Assembly (NCBI GenBank): GCA_026986375.1
Contig: JALSOQ010000030.1
Span: 1 to 64,000 of the forward strand
Source of the DNA: Archaeoglobaceae archaeon
Lineage (GTDB): Archaea > Halobacteriota > Archaeoglobi > Archaeoglobales > Archaeoglobaceae
DNA length: 64,000 nt
Direction of reading: 5' to 3'
Part shown: in pieces, positions 46,450 to 56,314 of the stretch
Numbering within the stretch: position 1 is the first letter of the stretch
Layout: each line of letters starts with the position of its first letter
Translations under genes and position numbers: made by a program
Notes under the pieces: model-generated
The model's input: only the letters and a program-made list of their open reading frames with translations
The model's database searches: none
Told to the model about the DNA's origin: nothing

Positions 46450-47145
46450 TTAATCATCACTGTTTTTGATCCTTGCGACGATCTCGGAGTTGAGTATCGA
46501 ATTTAGGAACATCTTGTAAAACTCGACGAACCCCTCTCCGCTTCCGACAATAGCTATGGTCTGTCCGTTTTTGAAGAATATTGCGACGACTTTTCCGTCG
46601 ACTAATATCATTCCGTGCTTCGATTTGGTTCTGAATTTGGCGGTGTATGCTTTTTGGACGTTTTTCAAATCTTCAACATTGGTGGCGCATGCCGTAACTT
46701 TCGCCTTACACTCGTTTATTATCGACAGTATTTCTTCCGGAATGAACGACGCGACTATCGTAACCTCCTTCGCATTAGATATAAGCTCGGCTATCTTTTC
46801 GATCGCGACGTTACCCCTATATATCTTCACTTCCTCGGTCTTCTCTGCTTCTATTACCGGAAGCTTTTCTCTGAGAAATCTGATGTTCTCCTCCACCTTC
46901 TTAGAGAAAATTTTCATTAAATCTTCAGAGTTAAGGGCTTTGAACTTCATAGGCTTTCCGTATGCCTCCACAAGTCCCTTGGCCATCAGAGACTTTATGA
47001 CGTCGTAAACCGAAGTCCTTGGAACTCCGCTAAACTCGGCTATCTCCTTTGCCGTAAGCTCACCCTTCGCTATCAAAGCGAGCAAAACCTTTGCTTCGTA
47101 TTCAGATAGGCCGAAAGTTTTGAGAGCCTCAACGAGTTTATTCAT
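46450..47145 (-). CDS. TrmB-family transcriptional regulator
   Basis: The 231-residue protein has the TrmB winged helix (LVEALKTFGLSEYEAKVLLAL, GELTAKEIAEFSGVPRTSVYDVIKSL) followed by a short C-terminal effector domain of the PLD-like type (KIYRGNVAIEKIAELISNAKEV). TrmB proteins sense sugars or other ligands. It lies upstream of proC and divergent from the secreted-protein/exporter genes. ATG 47145 is about 26 bases from the TATA-like TATAAATATT at about 47167-47177. Confidence 0.93.
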   Translation of the reverse strand: MNKLVEALKTFGLSEYEAKVLLALIAKGELTAKEIAEFSGVPRTSVYDVIKSLMAKGLVEAYGKPMKFKALNSEDLMKIFSKKVEENIRFLREKLPVIEAEKTEEVKIYRGNVAIEKIAELISNAKEVTIVASFIPEEILSIINECKAKVTACATNVEDLKNVQKAYTAKFRTKSKHGMILVDGKVVAIFFKNGQTIAIVGSGEGFVEFYKMFLNSILNSEIVARIKNSDD

Positions 47146-47164
47146 CGAGAATCGTTAGCACGTA

Positions 47165-47180
47165 AAATATTTATAACATT
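47165..47180. promoter_or_regulatory. Divergent promoter of trmB and the secreted protein gene
   Basis: An AT-rich AATATTTATAACATT supplies a TATA box 26 bases from the trmB start. The plus-strand gene starts 47 bases away with a GGGGG Shine-Dalgarno. An imperfect repeat (TTGTAG, then CTACGACAA) follows at 47183-47203 and could be a TrmB site. Confidence 0.4.
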
Positions 47181-47217
47181 ATTTGTAGCAATAACTACGA
47201 CAATAGGGGGTATAATC

Positions 47218-49008
47218 GTGAAAAGGCTAATTTTAACGTTAATTTTAATTGTAATATTAACGAGGGTCGCGAACGGGCTATACATCAAAGAGAAACCGAG
47301 CGTAACCGTTTCGATAGCCGGAACTAATCACCTCCATAGAGGAACGAACGTCCTAACGCTGATAGCGTTCAATCCCGCAAAGCAGGAGAGGATAATATAC
47401 GATAACCCGGAGCAGGCGGCGTTCTTCAAGGGTAGGGAGAGTCTGCTTTTTACGGCATACAACGTCTCCTTCGAGTTGGAGGGAAACGAGTTCATAGAGG
47501 TCAAGACGCCCGTTCAAAGGATTCCTGCGATGCCCCCTATGAAGCCGTTTCAGCTGAAGTTCGTCTTGAAGGTCAAGGATTCCGCCAAAGCCGGGAGATA
47601 CGAGCTAAAGCTGAAGGTCAGATACGACATAATAAACGACGTCGACGTGGATTTCAGCGTTCAGTCCTATCCCAAGCAGACTGTATATAATTTAAGCGGA
47701 AACGCGAGCCAGATTGGAACGGTGACGAATTACGAGGTAGAGCAATTCCTGAACGAGCTCGACATAGATTATTACCACAAGAAGATAGAGATTCCGATAG
47801 TCGTTTTCGTGGATAAGGAGGACGTAAAGCTCGAAGTTGTGAAAGTGAGTGCCGAAAACTTCATCGCCAAGGGTAAGGGTTTGCTAACGGTTGAGGTCAA
47901 AAACGTAGGCGAGAAAGTTGGGAGGAACGCATATCTCGTTCTAATAACCCCTAAGGGATTCTCGGTGGTTTCTCAGATTAAACCCAACGCCGTGCCTCCG
48001 GCGACTATGCCCATGCCGGCTATGCCCATGACGACTCCTACGATGATTCCACCTACGATGCCTTCCGCGACGCCTTCCGTCGGAGCGGTGCTTTCGTCCG
48101 CTACGGTATTCGTCGGAGATCTAAAACCGGGCCAAATAGTGAAGGCTACTTTTCCCGTGAAGATAGATGTGGACGACGGAGGAAACTACACGTTCGAGAT
48201 TAAGGCGGTTTACTTGGACGAATACGGTAACGTCGTAGAATCTAAGCCCGTCCCATTCGGAGTTTACGTAGCTCCTCCGCCGAAGGTTGAAATAAGAGGT
48301 GTGGAGAGCAGGGTTTACGTTGGGAGTAGCGGAGATGTCGTCGTAAGGCTTACGATAAACGAGCCCCTCAAGGAGGCGAGCGCGATTTTGAGAGTTAACC
48401 TACCCCTCTCAACGCTGAGCTCGGAATACTACCTCGGCAATGTCGTTCCGGGCAAGGAATACGTTGCGATCTTCAAGGTCGAAGCTCTGAAGGACACCGT
48501 GGCTGTAGTTTATCCCGCGACGTTGGTGATCAAATACAAGTCGCTCAACGAGTGGACGGAAACCGATCCGGTGAGGATAGGGATCAAGGTCAATCCGAAG
48601 ATCCGCTTCGAGGTCATAGGAGTCCCTAAGATAGCTCAGGGTGAGGAGAAGATTGTAACGGTCAAAATAAAGAACTTGGGCAACTTTACGGTCAGAGAAG
48701 CTACGGCGAGGATAACGATAGTCGATCCCTTCACTTCTACGGACGACACCGCATACATAGGAACTTTAAGGCCGGGTGAATCCAAGAACATAAGCTTCAA
48801 GCTTAAGGTGGACAGAGACGCCACTCCAAAGCTCTACGGACTCAACTTGGAGGTGAAATACAAGGATCCGGAGGGAGATTGGGCGATAAGCGAGCCTACG
48901 AAGATGGTGATAGAGGTAACACCGGCTAAACCTAACTACGCTCTGTTTGGAGGAATTTTGGGCATAATCGTGCTGACGGCCATAGGCTACCTACTTAGGA
49001 GGAAGTGA
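47218..49008 (+). CDS. Secreted, membrane-anchored protein with S-layer/CARDB-like repeats
   Basis: The 596-residue protein has a signal peptide (about 1-20), three or so Ig-like domains of the NEW3/CARDB type (about 225-330, 355-460, 465-570, e.g. GLLTVEVKNVGEKVG, EKIVTVKIKNLGNFTV), and a C-terminal membrane helix (YALFGGILGIIVLTAIGYLL) followed by RRK. A Met-Pro-Thr-rich linker occurs at about 261-282. The gene starts with GTG after GGGGG. It is followed by an RND exporter one base later. Confidence 0.85.
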   Translation: MKRLILTLILIVILTRVANGLYIKEKPSVTVSIAGTNHLHRGTNVLTLIAFNPAKQERIIYDNPEQAAFFKGRESLLFTAYNVSFELEGNEFIEVKTPVQRIPAMPPMKPFQLKFVLKVKDSAKAGRYELKLKVRYDIINDVDVDFSVQSYPKQTVYNLSGNASQIGTVTNYEVEQFLNELDIDYYHKKIEIPIVVFVDKEDVKLEVVKVSAENFIAKGKGLLTVEVKNVGEKVGRNAYLVLITPKGFSVVSQIKPNAVPPATMPMPAMPMTTPTMIPPTMPSATPSVGAVLSSATVFVGDLKPGQIVKATFPVKIDVDDGGNYTFEIKAVYLDEYGNVVESKPVPFGVYVAPPPKVEIRGVESRVYVGSSGDVVVRLTINEPLKEASAILRVNLPLSTLSSEYYLGNVVPGKEYVAIFKVEALKDTVAVVYPATLVIKYKSLNEWTETDPVRIGIKVNPKIRFEVIGVPKIAQGEEKIVTVKIKNLGNFTVREATARITIVDPFTSTDDTAYIGTLRPGESKNISFKLKVDRDATPKLYGLNLEVKYKDPEGDWAISEPTKMVIEVTPAKPNYALFGGILGIIVLTAIGYLLRRK

Positions 49009-49009
49009 G

Positions 49010-51169
49010 GTGATAGTTAGAATAGTTCGAAGGTATCCTTTCCTCGTAATAGGATTGACCCTCTCAATCCTCATTTTTGCCCTCTACTCAGCCCAGCACG
49101 TCGTTTACGAATACAGCATGGACACCTTCTTCAGCAAAAACGACGTGATATACAGCCAGTATAAGCTCTTCACGAAGGACTTCAGAGTGGGATCGGAGAA
49201 CGTCTTCATCCTCGTCAAATCTGATGACGTAACGAAGAGAGATGTTTTGGAATACATGCTGAGGTTAGGAAACGAGCTCGAAAAGTTGAAGTACGTCGAA
49301 AACGTCGTGTCTCCGGCATCTATCCTCGTTTCTATCTACGGCAAAATTCCCGAAAATCCGATAGTCGTCGAGAAAACTTTGAGCAAGTTCCACGATCTAA
49401 TTCCAACGAACACCCTCGCCCTAATTTCCGTAACTATTTCCGCGACGACTTCCGAGCAGAGAAACGAGTTGGCGAAGCAGATAGAGAGGGTTGTGGAGTT
49501 CACTCCTAGGCCAGTGGGTGTTGAGGTTTCCGTCACGGGCTCCCCCGTTTTGGGATACCAGATAATGAAATCCGTTCAGGAGAGTGTCAGGATAACCACC
49601 ACCGCTTCCGCGATACTGATGGTTGTGATACTCTTCTTAGTATTCAGCGGAGTAGTTAGGAGGAAGGCATTCGCCCTCGTCCCTCTGCTAATTTCCATAA
49701 TGTCCGTAATATTCGTTTACGGAGCTATGCCGATTTTGGGAATTCCGATGACGGAAGTTACGAACGGGTTCATGCCGATTCTAATCGGTTTGGCGATAGA
49801 ATACGCGGCACAACTTCAGAGTAGGTTCGAGGAGGAGAGAAAGGAGGGAAGGGGGACGGACGAGTCCATAGAGATAGCCATAAGATCGACGGGACTCGCG
49901 ATAGCCCTCGCAATGCTTACAACGGTAATCGGATTTCTTTCGATGCTCTTCTCAGGCGTTCCAGCCTTGGGATGGTTCGGAATTCTTTCTGCGTTGGGTT
50001 TGGTCGTGGCCTTCGTTTTAACCTTGACGTTCCTCCCGTCCTTCCTGAAGGTCACGGACAAGGATGTGAAGGTGGAGAGGAGGGAGGAGGGTATAGGAGC
50101 TTTGGAAATCGCCCTGAGCTTTTTGGCGAGGATTACGGCCAAGAGATACAGAACCATATTGATAGCCACGGTGCTGATAATCGTCTTCGGCTTCTACAGT
50201 TCCACTCAGATAAAGCTCGAAACGAACCCGAGAAACTACGTTCCCCAAGACCTTCCGGCTATAACCTCCTTTAAGGAGCTCGAAAGGGTCGTGGGCGGAC
50301 AGCACTACTACGTAATAATATTGGACACGGACGGAATAAATCTTGAAGCCGTTAAGAAGGCGGACGAGCTCGGAAGATACATAGCTCAGAGGGAAAGCTA
50401 CGTCGACAACTACGAATCCTTGGCGAAAGAGATCGTAAACATATACGGCAGGATGCCCGAAAACGAGGTGGAATTCGAGCTCATGTTCGAAAACCTCCCC
50501 TCATACGTCAAGGACAAATACGTTTCCGGGAACGAGCTCGCGATATACCTCGCCACTCACGTCAAGTCGTTCGACGAGGAGGAGAAGTTATACGAATCCA
50601 TTCAGAAGGACGTCAGGTTCTTCGGATGGCACAGCTTCTACGTTTCCGGCTATACTCCTCTTTTGATGGAGATGGGAAGACTGATGCTCCACGGGCAGAG
50701 CAGGATGACGATCGCCGCATACGTGTTCATAGTCGTTCTGATGTTCTTCGTTTACAGATCTCTGACCAAATCCATAGTTCCCCTCGTCTCGATAACCACC
50801 GTAATAGCCATAGTGAACGCGTTCATGTTCGTGTTCGGCATAAAGCAGACGATGCTCAGCACGACAATGAATTCGATGGTGCTGGGACTGGGAATAGACT
50901 TCTCGATACACGTCCTTGAGAGGTATTTGGAGGAGAGGAGGAACTACGATCCGATGACCGCAGTCATTAGGACTGTGGAAAGGACGGGAAAGGCCATAAC
51001 AACTTCCGCATTAACGATGGCTGGAGGATTCGGAGCCCTTTTGATATCTCCGTTCCCGTTGATGCAGGATTTCGGAGTTCTCTCCCTTATCGCCATACTC
51101 TTCAGCCTCCTCGCGAGCCTTACCGTGGTTCCGGCCTTTTTGATGATAACGGAAAGATTCAAGAGATAA
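49010..51169 (+). CDS. RND-family exporter (MMPL/HAE3 type)
   Basis: The 719-residue protein has two repeats, each with one N-terminal helix, a large outside loop and five more helices, giving about 12 membrane segments. It resembles the archaeal HAE3 (MMPL) family, with the conserved FMPILIGLAIEYAAQLQSRFEEER and GLGIDFSIHVLERYLEER sites. Substrates are often lipids or amphiphiles. The GTG start lies one base after the secreted protein gene, so both are translated together. Confidence 0.9.
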   Translation: MIVRIVRRYPFLVIGLTLSILIFALYSAQHVVYEYSMDTFFSKNDVIYSQYKLFTKDFRVGSENVFILVKSDDVTKRDVLEYMLRLGNELEKLKYVENVVSPASILVSIYGKIPENPIVVEKTLSKFHDLIPTNTLALISVTISATTSEQRNELAKQIERVVEFTPRPVGVEVSVTGSPVLGYQIMKSVQESVRITTTASAILMVVILFLVFSGVVRRKAFALVPLLISIMSVIFVYGAMPILGIPMTEVTNGFMPILIGLAIEYAAQLQSRFEEERKEGRGTDESIEIAIRSTGLAIALAMLTTVIGFLSMLFSGVPALGWFGILSALGLVVAFVLTLTFLPSFLKVTDKDVKVERREEGIGALEIALSFLARITAKRYRTILIATVLIIVFGFYSSTQIKLETNPRNYVPQDLPAITSFKELERVVGGQHYYVIILDTDGINLEAVKKADELGRYIAQRESYVDNYESLAKEIVNIYGRMPENEVEFELMFENLPSYVKDKYVSGNELAIYLATHVKSFDEEEKLYESIQKDVRFFGWHSFYVSGYTPLLMEMGRLMLHGQSRMTIAAYVFIVVLMFFVYRSLTKSIVPLVSITTVIAIVNAFMFVFGIKQTMLSTTMNSMVLGLGIDFSIHVLERYLEERRNYDPMTAVIRTVERTGKAITTSALTMAGGFGALLISPFPLMQDFGVLSLIAILFSLLASLTVVPAFLMITERFKR

Positions 51170-51908
51170 CTTCGAAAGGAATGTCTTCCTCCAAAAGTCT
51201 TCTCAGCAGATCGTCAACCAAACTTTCCGTGCAGACCGCCACGACCTTGCAACCATGGTGGACAGCCTCGACGCATACCTCTTTGGCCCCGAAGAAAACC
51301 GGAGTGATTCCCGCTTTTTTACAGGCCACAAGCGCTTCGACTCCAAGAGATACCACCAAATCGGTGTTTTTGGTAACTTCCTTCAAACGTTTCAGATTAA
51401 CGGCCCTACTTCCTCCCTCGCAAACGTCTGGAACCTTGAAGACAGATACCTTCTTCTTTTCAGGTGGTTTGAACTCTTTGGGCTTTATCAAGACCTCCTC
51501 CCCGTCTCTGGCAGACGTAAGTGCTACCGAGTTAGAATTCTCACTTTTCCTGCAGTATACGAGCCCCCTTTCGAACCAGAACTCGACCTCTTCCCCCTTC
51601 TCGACATCTCCGACCGCTATCGCTATCACCGAGCTCGAATAAATCTTCCTCAGTATGTGTTCCGAAAATAGATGGAGGTCGAATATGTTCCTGATGAGCC
51701 AGCTTAATCCCTTCTCAGTAACCTCGTAGTATCCCTTCTGCAACTGCCTGACGTATCCTTCTGCTATCAGATCTTTGAAATGCTCCGAAATCGCTTGAGG
51801 AGTCAGTCCTAATTTTTCTGCTATCTCCCTTTGATTTGATTTACTCGTTACGAGCTCCGCCAACACGAGCAGTTTTACCGTATCTCTTCTGCTTAACAAA
51901 ACCTTCAT
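51159..51908 (-). CDS. Winged-helix regulator with C-terminal effector domain
   Basis: The 249-residue protein has a MarR-like winged helix (LVLAELVTSKSNQREIAEKLGLTPQAISEHFKDL) and a C-terminal part with an alpha/beta domain (TDLVVSLGVEALVACKKAG, VVAVCTESLVDDLL). I recognise the archaeal class but no specific function. ATG 51908 is preferred over TTG 51914. Its 3' end overlaps the exporter by 11 bases, and its start lies within the YkgJ-type gene upstream, so the two are linked. Confidence 0.83.
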   Translation of the reverse strand: MKVLLSRRDTVKLLVLAELVTSKSNQREIAEKLGLTPQAISEHFKDLIAEGYVRQLQKGYYEVTEKGLSWLIRNIFDLHLFSEHILRKIYSSSVIAIAVGDVEKGEEVEFWFERGLVYCRKSENSNSVALTSARDGEEVLIKPKEFKPPEKKKVSVFKVPDVCEGGSRAVNLKRLKEVTKNTDLVVSLGVEALVACKKAGITPVFFGAKEVCVEAVHHGCKVVAVCTESLVDDLLRRLLEEDIPFEVIS

Positions 51909-52353
51909 ACCCAACCCCGCGTGCGGTTATGTAGTCGATACTTCTCTTTTCACCCAAATAAATCTGCACGGCCTCTTCCACGAGCTTTCTCATCATAAAA
52001 CTTGGCTTTCCCAAAACGACGTTAGGACACGTAGAAACGTCGACATAAACGTAGAAAACCTCCCCTTCATATTCGAACTCCGCCAACTCATCTCCCTTCC
52101 TTCGAACGTTGAACGGGTAGAGCTTGCATGCGGTCGGCTTGAGCTCTCCTTGGAGGACACACAGATTCCCGTGCTGAAACGGACATATTCCTCCGATCTT
52201 CCTGATGTAAAACTTTCCCGCCCTTTCCTCAACGAAGCCCGTCCCTCTAAGCTTTAGATATTCGTAAAACCTGAGCGGAACTCTGTATTCCCTACAACAC
52301 CTCCCGCACGCAACGCAGTGCCAGGAGTGAACCTTCCTCCAAGGGACGAGCAT
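51841..52353 (-). CDS. YkgJ-family cysteine cluster protein
   Basis: The 170-residue protein has the zinc/Fe-S cysteine cluster HCVACGRCCREY near the N-terminus, then GICPFQHGNLCVLQ and PTACKLYPF. This is the YkgJ/CxxCxxCC family, with a putative metal site. The function is unknown. ATG 52353 is chosen; a TTG 18 bases upstream is less likely. Its 3' end overlaps the next gene by 68 bases in a different frame. Confidence 0.88.
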   Translation of the reverse strand: MLVPWRKVHSWHCVACGRCCREYRVPLRFYEYLKLRGTGFVEERAGKFYIRKIGGICPFQHGNLCVLQGELKPTACKLYPFNVRRKGDELAEFEYEGEVFYVYVDVSTCPNVVLGKPSFMMRKLVEEAVQIYLGEKRSIDYITARGVGYEGFVKQKRYGKTARVGGARNE

Positions 52354-52389
52354 GTTTCGTAATATACTCAACTGCTTAAGCGTTTATCG

Positions 52390-52833
52390 CTAAAACACCT
52401 CGTCGAATTCCACGTATTCGTCTGGCAAATCTTCGAACTGTCCCGCCTGATCCAAAACCTTCTCTTCGATGTATATTGGACATCCCAGCCTAACTGCTAT
52501 AGCTATGCTATCGCTCGGCCTTGCATCCACTTCGATCTCGTGATCGTTCTGCTTGAGGACGATCCTCGCGTAAAAAGTGTTGTCTATTAGGTCGTCTATT
52601 ACGATCTTTTCGACCTTAGCGTTAAGCTTACCGAGTATGTCAACGAGTAAATCGTGGGTCATGGGTCTCGGAGGAACCTGATTTCTTAACGCGGAGTGAA
52701 TGGCCATTGCCTCCGCAATTCCTATGTAAATGGGAAGAAATCTTCCGTCCTCAGCCCTGAGAACTACGACGGGCGAAAGTCCGAACACGCTCGGAGCGGC
52801 AAATACACCGAATACCTCGGCTATCAACTCCAT
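52390..52833 (-). CDS. Bifunctional nuclease (BFN/DUF151) domain protein
   Basis: The 147-residue protein has the BFN domain: VVVLRAEDGRFLPIYIGIAEA, MTHDLLVDILGKL and ARPSDSIAIAVRLGCPIYI. The plant founding member is a bifunctional nuclease; archaeal members are untested. It is alone on the minus strand between YkgJ and DUF1614. Confidence 0.92.
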   Translation of the reverse strand: MELIAEVFGVFAAPSVFGLSPVVVLRAEDGRFLPIYIGIAEAMAIHSALRNQVPPRPMTHDLLVDILGKLNAKVEKIVIDDLIDNTFYARIVLKQNDHEIEVDARPSDSIAIAVRLGCPIYIEEKVLDQAGQFEDLPDEYVEFDEVF

Positions 52834-52875
52834 TAATCGATTCGTAACACTGAACGTATTAATACTTTGCCGTCA

Positions 52876-53565
52876 CTATATAATGAGCAGAGAGAACACC
52901 ACGGCAAATATTCCAGTCAGAAATATTCCGTCGAACGTGCCGGCACCACCTATGCTTACGACTCCGCTTCCTATCTTTTCTATGTCCTTGAGGTGAAGGA
53001 TGTCAGCACCGAACAGAGCCGAAAGGACACCGGAAGAGAAAGCCATTTTGGGCAGAAGCAGGAGGGGTAGGTGGAAGGCGGAAACGACCAAGTAGCTCGC
53101 GAGAGCGGAAATGAGGGGAGGGACGAACATAGGCACGACTATACCCAACCCCGGAACTGGTTTGGCGTAGAAGTATATGACGGCCGAACAAAAGGCGAAA
53201 GTTATCAGCCAAGGAACTACCGGAAGTTCCGTTAAAAGCTTTAGGGCGAGAATCGAAGGCAGAACACAACCTCCCAAGTTCACGGCGACGACTATTCTCC
53301 TCTGCTCCGTTACGGTGTAATATATGAATCCGAAGAGGGAGTAGCTCCTTACTACCACATCGCCCTCCTTTTCGTATATAGGGATGTTTATAAAACTACC
53401 TAATATTATTAGGGTGAAAACCGTCAGCGCGCTCAGGTAATCCAATCCGAAAACGATTTGAAAGATCTTCGGAGTGGTCAGAACGAACAAAACTACGAAG
53501 AACGGAAGGAGAACGAACAGGAAGAAGAACGGGAGAAGAAGGGGAGGAAAAACGAACCTTCTCAT
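52876..53565 (-). CDS. DUF1614 membrane protein
   Basis: The 229-residue protein has about seven hydrophobic segments and the conserved DUF1614 pieces GSFINIPIYEK, VAVNLGGCVLPS and a C-terminal IGGAGTFDGIFLTG. The function is unknown. Its start overlaps the PRC-barrel gene stop by four bases. GGAGG-like sequence is absent, so translation may depend on that coupling. Confidence 0.88.
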   Translation of the reverse strand: MRRFVFPPLLLPFFFLFVLLPFFVVLFVLTTPKIFQIVFGLDYLSALTVFTLIILGSFINIPIYEKEGDVVVRSYSLFGFIYYTVTEQRRIVVAVNLGGCVLPSILALKLLTELPVVPWLITFAFCSAVIYFYAKPVPGLGIVVPMFVPPLISALASYLVVSAFHLPLLLLPKMAFSSGVLSALFGADILHLKDIEKIGSGVVSIGGAGTFDGIFLTGIFAVVFSLLII

Positions 53566-53798
53566 CTGATCTTCCTCTTGTCTATCACGATGTAATCGCT
53601 TATCGCCTTCACGCTCTCGAAAGGAATGACGTAAAGTCCGTCCTCCATTTTAAGCCCGGGGATCTCCCTCACAGGTTTTACGAGCAAGCTTATCAGCGTT
53701 CCGCTTTTCAGATCGACCATGATGTTGTAGAGTTGTCCTACAACGGTTCCGTCCGACAGCGTAACCGTCTTCTTAGCCAAAGACCTTGCTGTTATCAT
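53562..53798 (-). CDS. PRC-barrel domain protein
   Basis: The 78-residue protein is a single PRC-barrel: ITARSLAKKTVTLSDGTVVGQLYNIMVD and a second half ending YVIPFESVKAISDYIVI. PRC-barrel proteins bind RNA or membrane complexes, and archaeal ones are mostly untested. ATG 53798 is chosen because GGTGAT is four bases upstream. It is co-transcribed with DUF1614. Confidence 0.9.
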   Translation of the reverse strand: MITARSLAKKTVTLSDGTVVGQLYNIMVDLKSGTLISLLVKPVREIPGLKMEDGLYVIPFESVKAISDYIVIDKRKIR

Positions 53799-53839
53799 GA
53801 CAATCACCAACGGAGAACTTTACAGAAAAATATTTAAAT

Positions 53840-56266
53840 TTAGCCATATCCTACGAAAGTCTTCGCCGAAACCTTCGCCCTCTCCCTCTTCGCCTTCTCC
53901 TCGAACCTCTCGTAGAAGCTGAGTAAGGTTTCGTTCACGCTCGGCTTTATCTTCTTCAAAGCTTCGAGGAAGTGCCTCATCTCCACCTTCTCCGCGTCTA
54001 TGTTCTCCCTCAAAGCGAGCATTACCGCCTCCCTGCAAACGGCCTCGATGTCCGCTCCTACGTAGCCTTCCGTAAGCTCCGCAAGTTCCTCCAGATCGAC
54101 GTCATCGGCCAAGGGCATGTTCCTCGTGTGTATCTTGAATATCGCCAGCCTGCTCTTCTTGTCCGGAGGTCTGACGTAAACGAGTCTGTCGAACCTTCCC
54201 GGCCTGAGCAAAGCCGGATCCAATATGTCGGGTCTGTTAGTTGCTCCTATCACTATCACACCTTCGAGCTCCTCCAGTCCGTCCATCTCGGTCAGAAGCT
54301 GGTTGACCACTCTCTCTACGGCCCTATTTCCTTCGTCCAGCCCTCTCATCTGAGCTATCGCGTCTATCTCGTCGAAGAAGATTATGCAAGGAGCCACCTG
54401 CCTCGCCTTCTTGAAGATCTTCCTTATCGCCCTTTCACTCTCTCCCAACCACTTGTTCAGAAGCTCGGGCCCCTTGACGCTTATGAAGTTCGCGTTAGCT
54501 TCATTCGCAACGGCTTTGGCTATCAGAGTCTTTCCAGTTCCGGGCGGGCCGTATAAAAGCACGCCCTTAGGAGGTTTGATCCCGAACTTCTTGAACTTCT
54601 CCGGATACTTCAAAGGCCACTCAACGGCCTCTATGACCTCCCTCTTAACGTCTTCGAGCCCGCCGACGTCGTCCCAAGTTACCTTCGGAACCTCCACTAA
54701 GACTTCCCTCATCGCAGAAGGCTCTATCTCCTTCAGAGCTTCCTTGAAGTCGTCCATCGTAACCTTTATGGACTCTAAAACCTCTATCGGAATCTCGTCA
54801 GCGTTCAGATCTATCTTCGGCAGATACCTCCTCAATGCCTTCATCGCGGCCTCCTTGCAGAGCGCTTCGATGTCCGCTCCAACGAATCCGTGGGTCTGAT
54901 CGGCTAAATACTTCAGCATAGCCTTTATTATCTCCCTTTCGAGCTCCGGTATTATCTCGGCCGGCAGAATCCTGTGAACGATCTCCTTTACTTCCTCCTT
55001 CTTCTCAGCATCCTTCACCTCATCGAAAGCCATCTCAAGCTTCTCCAATATCTCCTCGTTCCCATCCTCGCTATAATTCCTGTGGAGGGACCTCAAAGCC
55101 TCCAAAACGAATTCCCTGTCGTATTCCGGCTCCAAAGGCATGTTCCTCGTGTGAATCTGGAGGATCTCGAACCTTCCCTCCCTATCCGGCACTCCGATCT
55201 CTATCTCCCTGTCGAACCTTCCCGGTCTCCTCAATGCCGGATCTATGGCATCTATCCTGTTCGTAGCTCCTATGACTATAACCTGCCCCCTCTCCTCCAA
55301 TCCGTCCATCAACGCCAAAAGCTGGGCAACGACCCTCCTCTCCACCTCTCCCGTAACCTCGTCTCTCCTCGGAGCTATGGCATCTATTTCGTCGATGAAT
55401 ATTATCGAAGGTGCGTTCTCCTTCGCCTCCTCGAAAATCTCCCTCAGCCTCTGCTCCGACTCACCGTAGAACTTGCTCATTATCTCCGGCCCGTTTATCG
55501 TGAAGAAAGAGGCGCCTATCTCGTTCGCAACGGCTTTAGCTATGAGAGTCTTTCCAGTGCCCGGTGGACCGTATAAAAGCACGCCCTTGGGGGGATCTAT
55601 TCCCAAACGCTGGAAGAGTTCGGGATACTTCAGCGGAAGCTCTATTATCTCCCTTACCTTCTGCAACTCCTCCTTCAGCCCTCCTATGTCCTCGTAAGTA
55701 ACTCCGGCCTTCCCGAACCTCTCGAACCCCTTGGCCGGGCGATCTCTGTATATCACCTTGGTCGTCTCGTCTATTATCACCGGCCCCTTTGGCTCGGTCT
55801 TAACCGCGACGAAAACCAATGCCTGATTCTGGTTGAACCTTCCGAATCCGGCCAAAGCCGGTGCGCTTACGAGTGGGACCAAATCTCCTTCAACGAGAGG
55901 TCTCTTAAGAAGCTGGTGCTTGAGATACTCCCCGATATCCATTCCGTAAATCCTGAAGTCCATCTTGCGGAGAGGGGCCAATATTACGACCTTAGCCGGC
56001 TGGTAGTCCGCCCTCCTTACCTTCACTATATCTCCCACACCAACTCCGGCGTTTTCCCTTATGAATCGGTCTATCCTTATTATGTTCTTTCCCCAATCCC
56101 TCTTCGGAGCCCTCCAGACTTTCGCGACGGTCTTTCTCCTTCCTTCTATCTCTATTATGTCTCCCGGCGATATTCTGAGCTTTAGCATCGCGTCCGGATC
56201 GAGTCTCGCTATGCCCCTCCCCGAATCGCTGGGATAAGCCTGATTCACTTTGAGCGTTAGTTCCAT
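53840..56266 (-). CDS. cdc48: Cdc48/VCP AAA ATPase
   Basis: The 808-residue protein has the N-terminal double-psi barrel ([19 protein letters not shown] ... GDIIEIEG) followed by two AAA modules, each with [17 protein letters not shown] (Walker A near 229-237 and 570-578), DEIDAIA and GATNR. It forms hexamers that unfold or remodel proteins, feeding the proteasome. ATG 56266 is chosen over two earlier codons because GGTGAT is four bases before it. Confidence 0.97.
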   Translation of the reverse strand: MELTLKVNQAYPSDSGRGIARLDPDAMLKLRISPGDIIEIEGRRKTVAKVWRAPKRDWGKNIIRIDRFIRENAGVGVGDIVKVRRADYQPAKVVILAPLRKMDFRIYGMDIGEYLKHQLLKRPLVEGDLVPLVSAPALAGFGRFNQNQALVFVAVKTEPKGPVIIDETTKVIYRDRPAKGFERFGKAGVTYEDIGGLKEELQKVREIIELPLKYPELFQRLGIDPPKGVLLYGPPGTGKTLIAKAVANEIGASFFTINGPEIMSKFYGESEQRLREIFEEAKENAPSIIFIDEIDAIAPRRDEVTGEVERRVVAQLLALMDGLEERGQVIVIGATNRIDAIDPALRRPGRFDREIEIGVPDREGRFEILQIHTRNMPLEPEYDREFVLEALRSLHRNYSEDGNEEILEKLEMAFDEVKDAEKKEEVKEIVHRILPAEIIPELEREIIKAMLKYLADQTHGFVGADIEALCKEAAMKALRRYLPKIDLNADEIPIEVLESIKVTMDDFKEALKEIEPSAMREVLVEVPKVTWDDVGGLEDVKREVIEAVEWPLKYPEKFKKFGIKPPKGVLLYGPPGTGKTLIAKAVANEANANFISVKGPELLNKWLGESERAIRKIFKKARQVAPCIIFFDEIDAIAQMRGLDEGNRAVERVVNQLLTEMDGLEELEGVIVIGATNRPDILDPALLRPGRFDRLVYVRPPDKKSRLAIFKIHTRNMPLADDVDLEELAELTEGYVGADIEAVCREAVMLALRENIDAEKVEMRHFLEALKKIKPSVNETLLSFYERFEEKAKRERAKVSAKTFVGYG

Positions 56267-56300
56267 GCCCATCACCTACATATCTTAAAACCAATCAAGA

Positions 56301-56311
56301 CTATAAAAAGC
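56301..56311 (-). promoter_or_regulatory. TATA box of cdc48
   Basis: On the minus strand CTTTTTATAG is about 40 bases before ATG 56266. This gives a short leader that contains GGTGAT. A second AT-rich element at 56281-56290 (ATCTTAAAAC region) lies at leaderless distance from the divergent larC. Confidence 0.5.
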
Positions 56312-56314
56312 CTT

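Noticed and set aside
47183-47203. Imperfect inverted repeat near the trmB promoter as a definite TrmB site
   Set aside because: The arms do not match exactly and do not resemble the known TrmB consensus. Mentioned only as a possibility.
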